A stretch of DNA of 64,000 nucleotides from CAWFPR01 sp963817635 (lineage in GTDB: Bacteria; Acidobacteriota; Vicinamibacteria; Vicinamibacterales; 2-12-FULL-66-21): contig CAWFPR010000020.1 of the NCBI GenBank assembly GCA_963817635.1, positions 84,507 through 148,506 on the forward strand, given 5' to 3'. Numbering within the stretch: the first letter of the stretch is position 1; each line of letters opens with the position of its first letter. Below, one piece after another: positions 36,719 to 47,688 of the stretch. A program made the translations under genes and the position numbers. The notes beneath the pieces are model-generated. The model ran no database searches. It was not told the DNA's origin and saw only the letters and a list, made by a program, of their open reading frames with translations.

Positions 36719-38033
36719 TTAGGCGATCGCCGTCAGGCCGCGATCGAAGATGTCGAAGCCGTGCCGCATTTCCTCTTCCGTGATCGTCAGCGGCGGGTTC
36801 GCGAAGAACGTGTTGTAGCGGACGAACGTGTAGAGTCCCTCCTCCCGGAAGAACCGTCCGAGCTTCTGCATCGGCTCGGACGTGCCGTTGAAGGGCGCGA
36901 GCGGCTCCAGTGTCCGCTTGTCCTTGACCAGCTCCACGATCCCGAACAACCCGATCGAGCGCGTGGCGCCGACGCTGTCGTGCTTCGCCTCGAGATCGGC
37001 CAGCATCCCCTTCATCGTCTCGCCCATCCGCTTCGCGCGCGCAATCAGGCCGTCCTCCTCGTAGACCGCGAGCGTCGCGAGCGCCGTCGCGCAGGCCAGC
37101 GGATGGCTGTTGTACGTGAGCCCGCCGTAGAAGACGTTGTCGCGGAAGTGCTCCGCGATGGCGCGGCGCATGCCGACGGCGCCCAGCGGTACGTACGCGC
37201 TCGTCAGCCCCTTTGCCATCGTCATCAGGTCGGGGACGATGTTCCAGTGGTTGACGGCGAACCATTCGCCGGTGCGGCCGAAGCCGGACATCACCTCGTC
37301 GGCGACCATGAGGATGCCGTACTTCGTTGCAGAGGTCGCGGACGCCCTGGAGGTAGCCGTCCGGCGGGACGAGGATGCCGTTGGTGCCGGTCACCGGCTC
37401 GAGGAAGAAGGCCGCGATGTGCTGCGGCCCTTCGAGCTGGATGACCTCTTCGATATTGGCGAGCGCGAGCCCGACATCGTCCCAGCCGCGCTGCACGCCG
37501 TGGTACGGATCGGGGATGTGGACGACACCGGGCATCCCTGGCTCAGATGCCCACCGGCGCGGATCGCCCGTGAGCATCATCGCCCCGGCCGTGGCGCCGT
37601 GATACGAGCGATACCGCGCGAGCACCTTGTGGCGGCCGGTGTATTGCCGCGCCATCTTGATCGCGTTCTCGTTGGCCTCGGCGCCGCCGTTGGTGAAGAA
37701 GAACGTGTCGATGTCGCCGGGCGCGATCGCGGCGAGCTTCTGGCCGAGGAGCGCCCTGGGCTCGGTCGCCATGAAGGGATTGGCGTACGCGAGGGTCTCG
37801 GCCTGCTGCTGGATGGCGCGGACGACCCGCTTGTCGCCGTGGCCGATGTTGACGCACATCAGCTGGCTGTTGAAGTCGAGGTAGCGCTTGCCCTCGGGGG
37901 TCCAGAACCAGCACCCTTCGGCGCCGGCGACCGCGATCGGGTCCACCTTCGATTGCGCCGACCATTCGTAGAGCGTATGCGCCTTCGTCAGCGCAACGAG
38001 TTCGGCTGACGAGCGGGTCACGGTGGGGGGCAT
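36719..38033 (-). CDS. class III aminotransferase, one frameshift
   Basis: About 437 residues after removal of one base near 37331. PLP-enzyme motifs are 'FTNGGAEANENAIKMARQYTG', 'VLARYRSYHGATAGA', 'GILMVADEVMSGFGRTGEWF' and the Lys in 'MAKGLTSAYVPLGAV', the last being typical of taurine/beta-alanine-pyruvate types. The break lies at 'LCN', where AAC-G-AAG-TAC should be AAC-AAG-TAC to give 'CNKYGILMVADE'. It converges with the tartrate dehydrogenase-like gene and probably belongs to the same catabolic group. Confidence 0.88.
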
Positions 38034-38097
38034 GGCGAAATACTATATCGGAGCCTTCCCCGGGCGCCACCCGTGAAGAGCCCATCAGTTGAGCCCG

Positions 38098-38152
38098 CCA
38101 TTACCATTTTCCATTTACCATTTTCCATTTCGCATTTCCCATCCTCCATTCC
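38098..38152. repeat. CCATTTTCCATTT low-complexity repeat
   Basis: Short copies of 'ccattttccattt' and 'ccatttccc' lie in the divergent space between the aminotransferase and the kinase gene (38034-38276). The rest of that space shows no gene. Confidence 0.7.
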
Positions 38153-38276
38153 CCCCGTTGACCGGTGGTACAATCCCCGCACTGCACATGTCCCGGGGGG
38201 CTCCCGTTTTGGTGCGTCTCGCGGACGCGGACGGCCCCGTATTCAGCTGCGAGACGAAGTAGCCACGACGACATTC

Positions 38277-41200
38277 ATGATCTGCTCTCGGTGCGGTCGG
38301 AGGACGCCCGTCAGCTCTGGCCGGTGTGTGTCCTGCGGGGCTCCGCTGAACAGCGGCCCCGGAGGCGAAGACGTACGTCAGGCCGGTCGGCAGCCCGGCG
38401 AGCCGTCGATGCCGCATGCGGCGGGTCCTGATATCGACCAGGACGTCACCGGCGCCGGCCTTCCGCCAGTGGCGCCGCGCCCGACAGATCCGGACGCCAC
38501 CCAACTCGGCCTGCCGGCGGTGCCTGCGGATCCCGACGCCACCCAACTGGGCCTGCCCGGCCGATCCGGACCCCGACGCCACCCAACTGGGCCTGCCTCC
38601 GGCCGCCCGCAGCCGCACACAGTATCTCGGCACGTCCGGAGGCATCAAAACGTTTGGCGATGCCGCGGTCGATCTGGTCGGACATCCGCTCGGGACACGC
38701 TACCGGATTCAGCGGCTGCTCGGCGCCGGCGGGATGGGTGCGGTCTACGAGGCGTGGGACAACGAGCTTGGTGTCGTCGTCGCCCTCAAGACCGTGCGGC
38801 CGGAAATCGCCGCCGATCCGGAGAGTGCCCGGGTCCTCGAGCGGAGGTTCAAACAGGAACTGCTGCTCGCCCGTCAGGTCACGCACAAGAACATCGTCCG
38901 GGTCCATGACATGGGTGAGGTGGACGGCATCAAGTACATCACGATGCCGTACCTCGAGGGGGAGGATCTCTCGACGATCCTCGCCCGTGAGGGCAAGCTG
39001 CCGGTCGAGCGCGTCATGCCGATCGCGCGCCAGGTGGTCTCGGGCCTGGTCGCGGCGCACGAGGCGGGCGTCGTGCATCGCGACCTGAAGCCGCCCAACA
39101 TCATGATCGACACGGCCGGCGACGCGCTGATCATGGATTTCGGCGTGGCCAGTTCGACCGGCGCGCCCAAGCCGATCTCCGCCCCCGGGCCGGACGGCAG
39201 GGTCCGGACGACGCTCTCGGCGGACCAGACCCAGATGGGATCCGTCGTCGGCACGGTCGCCTACATGGCGCCGGAGCAGGCGCGCGCGGAACACGTCGAT
39301 CAGCGCGCCGATATCTACGCCTTCGGCCTGATTCTCTACGACGTCCTCGTAGGCGGCTCACGGGCGAAGCGCACCGACAGCGTGATCGCCGAGCTGAACC
39401 TGCGGATGAAGACGCCGCCGCCTTCGCCGCGGTCGATCGATCCGGCGATCCCCGAGCAGCTCGACCGGATCATCATGCGGTGCATCCAGCCGGTGGCGGA
39501 CGATCGCTACGCGAAGACGGCCGACCTGCTGGATGACTTGTCGAAGCTGGACGACCACGGCAACCCGCTGCCGATCATGCGGCGCCTGACCTGGCGCATC
39601 GCGGCGGGGGCCGCGGTACTCGTTCTGACGCTCCTCGGTGCGACGTGGTGGCTGGCGCGTCCGCCGGCGCCACCGGTTCACCACGATCCCGTGTCGGTCC
39701 TGATTGCCGATTTCACGAACAGCACCGGCGACGCGTCGTTCGAGCGGACGCTCGAGCCGATGATGAAGATCGCGCTCGAGGATGCGGACTTCATCAGCGC
39801 CTACGACCGGAGCGGCATCCGCCGCAGCCTCGGCGTGCGCCCCCCCGAGACGCTCGACGAACGCGCGGCGCTGGAAATGGCCGTCAAGCAGGGCGTCAAC
39901 GTCGTGCTGTCCGGTTCGGTCGATCGCCGGGGCAGCGGGTTCACCGTGTCGGTAAAGGCCACCCAGGCCGTGACCGGCACCGTCATCGCCACCGAGAGCG
40001 AGCGGGCCTCGAACAAGGACCAGGTCCTCTCGGCCGCGACGAAGCTCGCCACGTCGGTGCGCGAGGCGCTGGGCGACGACTCGTCCGGATCGAACCAGCG
40101 GTTCGCGATGGAGACCATTTCGGCCACCTCGCTCGAAGCCGTGCGCGAGTACGCCCAGGGCATGGAAGCCCTGTCACGCAGCCGGTTCGACGACGCGCTC
40201 CAGGACTTCTCGAAGGCGGTCGTGCTGGATCCGAACTTCGGCATCGCCTACGGCGCGCAGGCGATCGCGGCACGGAATCTCGACCGGCAGAAGGACGCCG
40301 TCACGCACGTGAACGAGGCCATGCGCCATCTCGACAGCATGACGGAGCGCGAACGGTATCGCACGCGGGGCATGTTCTACTACCTCACGAGCGACTACCA
40401 GTCGTGCGTCAAGGAGTATTCGGATCTGATCGAGAAGTACGCGGCCGACGCGGCCGCGCGCAACAACCTGGCGCTCTGCTCGACCTATCTTCGCGACATG
40501 CCGAAGGCCGTCGAGGAGATGGAACAGGTGGTCAAGATCCTGCCCAACCGCGCGCTGTACCGCGAGAACCTGGCGCTCTATCGCGACTACAGCGGCGATT
40601 TCGAGACCGCCGCGCAGGAAGTCACCGCGATGCAGGATCCCGGACTGTTCGCCCAGCTCGCGCTGGCCTTTGCGCAGCTTGGAGAAGGGAAGGTCACGGA
40701 CGCGGACGCGACCTATCGCGGGCTCCAGAAGGTGGACGAGCAGGGCGCGTCCTACACCACGTCAGGACTGGGCGACCTGGCCTCCTACGAGGGCAACTAC
40801 TCCGAGGCGGCGCGAGTGCTCAGCGCCGGTGCGACTGCGGACCTCGCGTCCGATGACGCGGAACGCGCGGCGAACAAGTTCGCGGCCATCGCGTTCGCGG
40901 AGCTTCAGCGCAACCAGAAGGCGGCGGCGGTCGCCGCCGCCGACAAGGCGCTGACGCACAGCAAGACCATCAAGATTCGTTTTCTGGCCGGGCGGATCTT
41001 CGCCCAGGCGGGCGAGGCCGACAAGGCCAGGACGCTGGCGGCGGGACTCGCCGCGGAATTCCAGGCCGAACCGCAGTCGTACGCCAGGATCATCGAAGGC
41101 CTCATCGCGATGACGGCCGGCGACGCGCGGGAAGCGATCCCGACCTTCACCCAGGCCAACAAGCTGCTCGACACATGGATCAGCCACTTCGAACTGGGGC

Positions 41201-41466
41201 GGGCTTACCTGGAGGCGAACGCGTTCGCCCAGGCCAGTTCGGAATTCGACCGCTGCATCAAGCGGCGCGGCGAGGCGCTCGCGCTCTTCCTGGACGAGGA
41301 ACCGACATTCGCGTTCTTCCCGCGCGTCTACTTCTACCAGGGACGCGCCAGGGAAGGACTGAACATGACGAACTCCGCCGACTCGTACCGCGCGTATGTG
41401 GAGATTCGGGGGAAGTCGAAGGAAGATCCGCTCCTCGCCACGGCCCGCAAGCGCGCCGGCGGCTAG
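38277..41466 (+). CDS. Ser/Thr protein kinase with C-terminal TPR sensor domain, one frameshift
   Basis: About 1062 residues. It opens with a zinc ribbon ('MICSRCGRRTPV...CVSCG'), then three copies of 'DATQLGLP' in a low-complexity linker where one extra C (about 38563) shifts the frame. The kinase domain has 'GAGGMGAVYEAWD', 'HRDLKPPNIMID' (about residue 267) and 'DFGVASS', 'GTVAYMAPEQA'. A membrane helix near 440-460 ('AAGAAVLVLTLLGATWWLA') leads to an outside TolB-like domain and several TPRs. This layout is a common acidobacterial receptor kinase. The start ATG was chosen so that the zinc ribbon is included. Confidence 0.9.
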
Positions 41467-41478
41467 TCCCCTGGATTC

Positions 41479-41495
41479 AGGGCCCGTCCGGAAAT
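41479..41495 (+). repeat. 17-bp motif shared with 25382-25398
   Basis: 'agggcccgtccggaaat' lies 12 bases after the kinase stop and differs from the other copy at one base. A possible end of a small mobile element. The rest of 41467-41577 between the convergent genes shows no gene. Confidence 0.4.
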
Positions 41496-41577
41496 AACTG
41501 CGCCATTCTGACGGCCGATGCATCCAGCCGGGCCGCGGCGCGCATCCAGGCGGACGCGCGCCGCGCGACTCAGCTCT

Positions 41578-44500
41578 CTATCTTCGTGATCTGTCGTCAT
41601 CCTTGAAATGGACGACCGTGACCTTCGGCGCCGAGCCATCGTCGAGCGTCAGCGTCAGCCGATAGCACTTCGTCTTGCTCGCGGCTGACGTATCCCAGTT
41701 GAAGATGAACCCGCTCGACGACGACCGGTACGTGCTGTGGCCGGTGGGGCGGCCCGTCGCCGGATCGAGCAGCATGAGCGGGGGTGCGCCGTTCGCCAGG
41801 CACTGCGGGTTGTGCGACGAGTTGCCGGGCACCGCCACGAGCGATGCGAGGCTGTCCAGATCGGTGATGGGCACCCCGCCGCGCGTGAGCGTCCACTTGA
41901 TCGGAATCGCCTTGCCGAACTTGAACGTCCCCGAGTCCGACGGATTGGCTTCGGTCCCGGCGGGATCGAGCGGCGACAGGAATCCCGTGAACGTGTACCC
42001 CTGCGGCTGCACGGTCAGCAGGAACGTGACCGGCGTCGCACTCCCTCCCGCGGCGTCCACCGCGTGGATCGTGATGGTCGCGACGCCGGACTGGTCGTGC
42101 GCCGGCGTGACGGTGACCGTCCGCGCCGCGCCGGTTCCGCCGAACACGATATTCGCATCCGGCACGAGCGCCTGGTTGCTGGAGTGGCCAGACAGCACCA
42201 CGCTCGCGGGGGTTTCATCTCCAACCGTGATGTTGAGCGGCCCGGCGGTGCCATTGGTGAAGATGGTCTGATCCGCGATGACGCTCAGCGTGGGCGCATT
42301 GTCGATCGCGATGACCGTGACCAGGTTCGACGGGTCGCTCTGGATTCCGTCGCCGTAGATCGCGATCGTGAAGTACGTGTACGACTGACCGTTCTGGAGC
42401 GGCGTCGTGTCCAGCGCCGTGTAGGTGTTCTGGCCGGGCACCGCGTCGACGGCGGGTCCCACCTGCGTCCACGGCAGGCCGGGCGCCAGCACCGGGCCCA
42501 CGACGCGATAGAGGATGTACTGGGTGACGCCACCCACGTTGGGGGCCTTCCACGTCAGGCGGACGTCGTTGGTCTCAGGACCCGCGCAGCCGGGCGTGCC
42601 CACGACGCAGGCCGCGAACTCGGTCGGCGGGGTCTTCGCGAGGTCCGGCGGCGGTCTCGAAGTCGAGCTCGCCGCCCGGGAGATCCGGATTGCCGGCGAA
42701 CAGGTCGCCGCCACCGAAGTCGCCGCGCCCGAAGTCGCCACGCCCGAAATCACCGCGCCCGAAATCGCCGCGCCCGAAGTCGCCACGGCCGAGGTCGCCA
42801 CGGCCGAAGTCGCCACGGCCGAAATCGCCACGGCCGAAGTCGCCACGGCCGAAATCGCCACGCCCGAAATCGCCGCGCCCGGTGTCGAGCGACAGCGGAC
42901 CCTCGGTAAGCCGGCCGAGGGCGTCGACGAAGAGGCCGCCGACGTTGCGGCGGCTGCCGACCTGGTTCAGGTGCACGTTCGCCCAGTCGTTCGAACCGTG
43001 GAGCAGCTGCGGCGTATCGTCCGAGCGCCGCGTGCGGCCGTCGAAGTTGAGGTCCTGCGTGAAGGCAGCGTCGGTCGCGACGCCGTTCGCGTTCCAGTCG
43101 ATCCCCTCGGCGGCCGTGCGCGCGTCGATGCGCACCATCGGCACATCGCTGCCCAGGATCGGCGTGCCATCGCAGTGCTTCTTCGCCGCATCCACCAGTC
43201 CGTCGAGATAGCTCCCCGCGAGCGGAGCGTACCAGCCGATGCGGTACGGCAGCAGGCTGAGCGACCCGTCGAAGATCGACGTTTCATCGAGCGGGCCGCC
43301 GGCCGGATCGATCACCGCACGCGACGAGATCGAGATGCGGCTTGCCCGCATCATCCAGCAGCCCGCGCAACTGGTACAGGTAGTTCATGCTGCTCAGGTA
43401 CGTCGGCTTGCAGTTCGGCTCGAAGGCCTCTCCACCGTGCCTCCGCTCGAGGTTGTGGCCCAGCTCGTGCGTCAGTGTCGAAGCCTGCATGAAGGGCGTG
43501 CCGAGCGGGAGCCCGTCCACATCCGGGAAGGCGCCGAGCGTGGCCAGCACGTCGCCGCCAGGGAAATCGCCGACGCCGGTGATCGTCTGCGGGACCCGGA
43601 AGTCGGGGTTCTCCGCAACCGCGCAGACGCCGTCAACGTCCTGCGTGGGCGCGCCGCCCGCGTCGAGGCACGGCAGTTCGGCCTTGGGCAGCCCGACCGC
43701 GTGCGCGAACAGCACGTAATGAAAGATGTTCATCCGGTTGCGATCGAAGCGTCGCTCGCACGGGTCGCCGGGGCCGTCGTTGCCCGGCGCGTCGCATACG
43801 TCGGTCTCGCCCGGCAGCGGCGGCGGAGCCGAGCCGACGACCTCATCGCGCAGGTACCGGAAGCCGGTCTTCCAGCCGACGGTGCCGGGGTAGCCCGAGA
43901 ACTGGCACACCCACGGCGGATCGGACGGGCCGCGCACGCACACCGTCTTCATTTCGTCGATGGCTTCCCCGCCTCGAGCGAGGCCAGGCGGAACGATGTA
44001 CTCATCGGCGTTCTTCGACGGATCCGTCGGATCGCCAGCCGGGTAGCCGGCTCCCACGTCGAAGTGCATCGTGATGCCGGTGGATCCATCCGGATTGACC
44101 ACTGGCGCGTTCTTGAACGCGTCGCCGACGAGCTTGAGCGCTTCGTGCGTCGGCAGGTGGGTGTGCGCCGGCTTGACCACGCCGCCGTACGCGGTGTCGG
44201 CGGTGGTCTTCATGTACCCCAGCTCGACGAAGATGTCCTTCCGGCTCGGGCTGGCGCCCATCGCGCTCAGCAGCGGAAGCGGCTGCCCTTCCGGGTCGGT
44301 GATCGGCGTGAGCGACGATTCCCAGACGTCGAGCAGACCGTCGCCGTCGGTGTCCTTGACGCCCGTCTTGAAGGCGATGGCCGCAACGCTCAAGCAGTCC
44401 GCGCTGGTCGTGTCGGCGTCCATGGACACCGACGTCGTCACGGCCCTCACGGCCTCCGGGTTCGCGCCGAGATTCACGGGCTGGCTAACTGTGTCCCACG

Positions 44501-45299
44501 AGGCACCGTCGAAGGCACCGAACGGATTGGTCAGGAACAGATTGCCGTCGACGAGCACCTGCTCGTTCCTGTCGGACCGCCCACTGCCGACGATGTAGGA
44601 AATCCTGGCGCCGGGAGCGGCGGACGGCTGGTAGAAGCCGCCGACGGTCTGCGACATGGTCGGGCTCGCGCTGCCGACCGTGAAGCCGCCGTCATACAGG
44701 ACGATGGCGTTCAGCGGCAGCGAGGGATCGCGGTAGACGATGACGAGGCTGGCGCCCAGTGCGTTCGGAAGAATACCCGGGATCCCGGAGTCCGGCACCT
44801 GGACGTGATGCTCGCCGTTGATGCGCGGCTTGCCCGTCAGCGGGTCGATGTCGAAATACCTGAGGACCTCGGCCCGGTACGTGTACGTCTTCGGATGGCC
44901 GACCACAGGCGCGCCGCCGCCGACCCAGCAGGCGCCGCTCCCGGCCTGGTCGAGCACCTTGCCGACGGGACCCTCTGTCGTCGTGAGCGGAATGTCGTTG
45001 AACGTGACGCCGGTGTTCCCGGAGTCCGGCCCGAGCGTGTCGGTCGAGACGACCTGCCAGTACAGGAACGCCGCGACGATGTCGGCATTGGGCGGCACGG
45101 CGCCGACCGTGATGGAGCCGGTGGCTATCCCGCCGACGCCGGCTCCGCGCAGGCCGACGCCTCCAACGGCGTAGTCGCCCGTGATGAAGTAGTTCTTGAA
45201 GAACCTCAATCCATCGGGGGCCTGGGCGCTGATTGGCGACGACGACTGCCAGGACAGGATCAGGGCTCCGGCGAACGCCACGAGCAGTGCGCGCTTCAT
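41578..45299 (-). CDS. very large secreted zinc metalloprotease-like protein with RGDF repeats, two frameshifts
   Basis: About 1239 residues after removing one base near 43327 and one near 42650. Signal peptide 1-26; a beta-rich N-terminal part; a thrombospondin-type calcium loop ('DTDGDGLLDVWE'); the zinc motif 'HELGHNLERRHGG' about residue 600; then an eleven-fold 'GRGDF' tandem repeat, a fibronectin-like domain ('DVRLTWKAPNVGGVTQYILY') and Ig-like/cadherin-like C-terminal parts. The motif has HExxH and a third His six residues on, as in metzincins, though the usual Gly is absent. Extracellular protease or adhesin. The start was placed at the ATG at 45299 with GGAGAG upstream. Confidence 0.75.
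42706..42880 (-). repeat. 15-bp tandem repeat coding GRGDF
   Basis: Eleven to twelve copies of 'ccgaagtcgccacgg' and near variants, coding Gly-Arg-Gly-Asp-Phe in the metalloprotease frame. The repeat is open in all three minus frames, so it tolerates frame changes. Confidence 0.9.
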
Positions 45300-45702
45300 T
45301 GAAAGGCTCTCCATCAGTGGCGCCTGCACGCGCAGGCGCTTCCTGTTGCGGTAAGAAACGGCCCTCGTTGCCGGCTGTCAGCATCGAAGGCTGTGAACGA
45401 GCGACGAATTGTGGAGGGTGCGCGAACGATCGCACGCGCGGACGGCACGCGTGCGTGGCCGGTTCGCCACGCGTGCGCGTTGGGACGATCTGAGTCCGCC
45501 ACGGTCCATCCCTCCGCATGCACCGGAACGAATACAGATTGAGCGGTCAAGTATGAGGGCACGGGTGGAGGCTTTTCAACCGAATTCAGTCAATTTTTCA
45601 AGAAGTCTGCCCCCGGGAAGAGTTCCGCGGCTGCTTGGGCTGCGGCTGCGAACGAAGTCTCCCCCAGCGCAGCAACAAGACCGTCCGGCGAGCGACTGGA
45701 GA
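45300..45702. other. gene-free stretch with two hairpins
   Basis: I see no gene here. Hairpin one is gcgcctgc-acgc-gcaggcgc (45320-45339), in the leader of the metalloprotease gene about 20 bases from its ATG. Hairpin two has a 7-bp stem gcgtggc/gccacgc (45453-45472). Neither is followed by a T-run. Confidence 0.5.
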
Positions 45703-47526
45703 CTACGACGGTCCAATCCTGCGCAGGAGTTGCTGGAATCGCGGCTCGGCGCGAAGGACGTCGAAGTCCGGTTCCACGCGCAGGCTGACGAGCGAGGCGC
45801 ATCGCTGCCTCGCGCACGACTCGAGCAGGGCGAGCGCGGTTTCCTTCTCGCCAACCTGCGCGTAGCAGCGGGCTGCCGGCACCAGCGCGCCGCTCTTTTC
45901 CATCGTCTCTGCCGTTTCGCGCAGCACCGCCGGAAAGCCGAGCGTCTCGTACACGTGCGCGATGCGCTGCGCCTCTTCCGGCGTGGATGTCGCCTGACGC
46001 AGGGCGACCGCTTCCTTGAACAGTCCCCTGTGGCGCAGGGCCCCCTCCAGCCAGAACATCGCGACGCCGAACTGGGGATCAACGGCCAGCGTCCTTCGCG
46101 CCTCGGCGATCGCGTCGTCGTAACGGCGGGCCCAGTACAGCGCGCGAGTGAGGTTGGCGCTCGCGATCAGCGACAGGGGATCGAGTTCACGTGCGCGTTC
46201 GTGCTCCGCGATCGCCGCGTCGTGCCGTCCCAGCAGCGACAGATAGCCGCCATACCAGTTCCGGCCGAGCGCGTCGTTCGGATTGAGTGACAGCGCACGC
46301 CTGAATTCGCGGTCCGCGGCAGCCCAGTCCATGTCGTACCACGTGTAGGCGCTCGCCAGCGCGTAGTGCGGGCTCGCGAGCGTGTCGTCCAGCTTCAGGG
46401 CGAGGCCGGCGGCCGCCTTGCCCCGCGCCAGCGCCTCCTCCATGGGAATGGCCCCGTACGCGCCGGCGACGAGGTAGGTGTCGGCGAGCCCTGAGTAGGC
46501 GGGCGCGAAGGCCGGATCGCGTTCGATGGCCTGGTTGAACTCGTCGATCGCGCGGCGCCACCCCGCGCTCGTGTACTGATAGAAGGAGTCGCGTCCGCGC
46601 AGGTAGAGCCCGTACGCCTCGGGGTTGACCGCGCGCGGCAGGTCGAGCGGCGTGACGACGGCGTTGACCCGCCGGGCGATGTCGGTCGCGACCGTGCCCT
46701 GAAGGGCGAGCACCTCGCTCAGGTCGCGTTCGTAGGACTCGGCCCAGAGGTGCATGTCGGTGGACACCTGGATGAGCTGGGCTGTGATCCGCACGCGGTT
46801 GCCCGATCGCGTGACCGTGCCCTCGACGACGGCGTCCACGTTGAGATCGCGTCCGATCTCTCCGATGCTCTTCTTCGTGCCTTTGTAGCGCATCACCGAC
46901 GTCCGTGACGTGATCCGGAGGCTGCCGATTTTCGCGAGATCGGTAATCAGGGCGTCGGTCATCCCGTCGGCGAAGTACTCCTGCTCGGGATCGTGGGAGA
47001 GGTTGGCCAGCGGAAGGACGGCAAGCGACGAGATCTGTGGCGGCGACCTGCGATTGCCCAGCCAGCTCCGCGTTCCCGCAATGCCGGCACCGATCGCGAT
47101 GACGCCGGCGACGAGCACGATCGGCGCGGCAAGCCGGCTGGTGCGCCTCGGGCGCGCCGGCATCGGAGGGGGAGCGGGCTCCGGCGCCGAGTCCGGCTCC
47201 TGCGCAACGGGCGCGACAAAGCGGTATCCCTTGCGCGGCAGCGTCTCGATGAACTGCGGGCGGTCAGCCGAGTCCCCGAGCGCCTCCCTCAGGTGGTTGA
47301 CGGCCTTGTTCAACCCGCGGTCGAAGTCCACGAAGGTCCCGGCGGGCCACAGCCGGCTCGTCAGTTCCTCGCGCGTGACGAGTTCGCCGGGTTGCTCGAG
47401 CAGCGCCAGCAGAAGCTGGAGCGGTTGTTCACGCAAGGCCGTCCGGCGCCCGGCGCGGCTCAGCTCGCCGGTCCGGGCGTCGAGCACGAATTCACCGAAG
47501 CGATAGACACGGACGGCATTTTCCAT
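45703..47526 (-). CDS. winged-helix / TolB-like / TPR membrane regulator (CadC-type)
   Basis: 607 residues. Residues about 5-105 form an OmpR/PhoB-type winged helix ('YRFGEFVLDARTGEL', 'VTREELTSRLWP', 'FIETLPRKGYRFVAPV'). A membrane helix follows at about 133-152, then the TolB-like/adenylate-cyclase-associated domain ('VLPLANLSHDPEQEYFADGM') and seven or so TPRs. Such proteins sense outside signals and act on DNA from the membrane. The neighbours are secreted proteins, possible targets. A full-length, unbroken gene. Confidence 0.88.
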   Translation of the reverse strand: MENAVRVYRFGEFVLDARTGELSRAGRRTALREQPLQLLLALLEQPGELVTREELTSRLWPAGTFVDFDRGLNKAVNHLREALGDSADRPQFIETLPRKGYRFVAPVAQEPDSAPEPAPPPMPARPRRTSRLAAPIVLVAGVIAIGAGIAGTRSWLGNRRSPPQISSLAVLPLANLSHDPEQEYFADGMTDALITDLAKIGSLRITSRTSVMRYKGTKKSIGEIGRDLNVDAVVEGTVTRSGNRVRITAQLIQVSTDMHLWAESYERDLSEVLALQGTVATDIARRVNAVVTPLDLPRAVNPEAYGLYLRGRDSFYQYTSAGWRRAIDEFNQAIERDPAFAPAYSGLADTYLVAGAYGAIPMEEALARGKAAAGLALKLDDTLASPHYALASAYTWYDMDWAAADREFRRALSLNPNDALGRNWYGGYLSLLGRHDAAIAEHERARELDPLSLIASANLTRALYWARRYDDAIAEARRTLAVDPQFGVAMFWLEGALRHRGLFKEAVALRQATSTPEEAQRIAHVYETLGFPAVLRETAETMEKSGALVPAARCYAQVGEKETALALLESCARQRCASLVSLRVEPDFDVLRAEPRFQQLLRRIGPS

Positions 47527-47688
47527 CGATTGGACGCTCTGCGCAGGGTGCCCGAAAGTCTACCACCCGCCGGGAAGCGACATTCCACACAGCGGGAAGG
47601 CCCGGGGAATTGATCGACCAGCCGAGCGTCCCCCACAGTGTCGGTCTCACCGCAGGGGCCCTGAGGGGCCGAAGGAGGGACTTTGCAG

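Noticed and set aside
45453..45472. Rho-independent terminator
   Set aside because: The hairpin is stable but no T-run follows on either strand.
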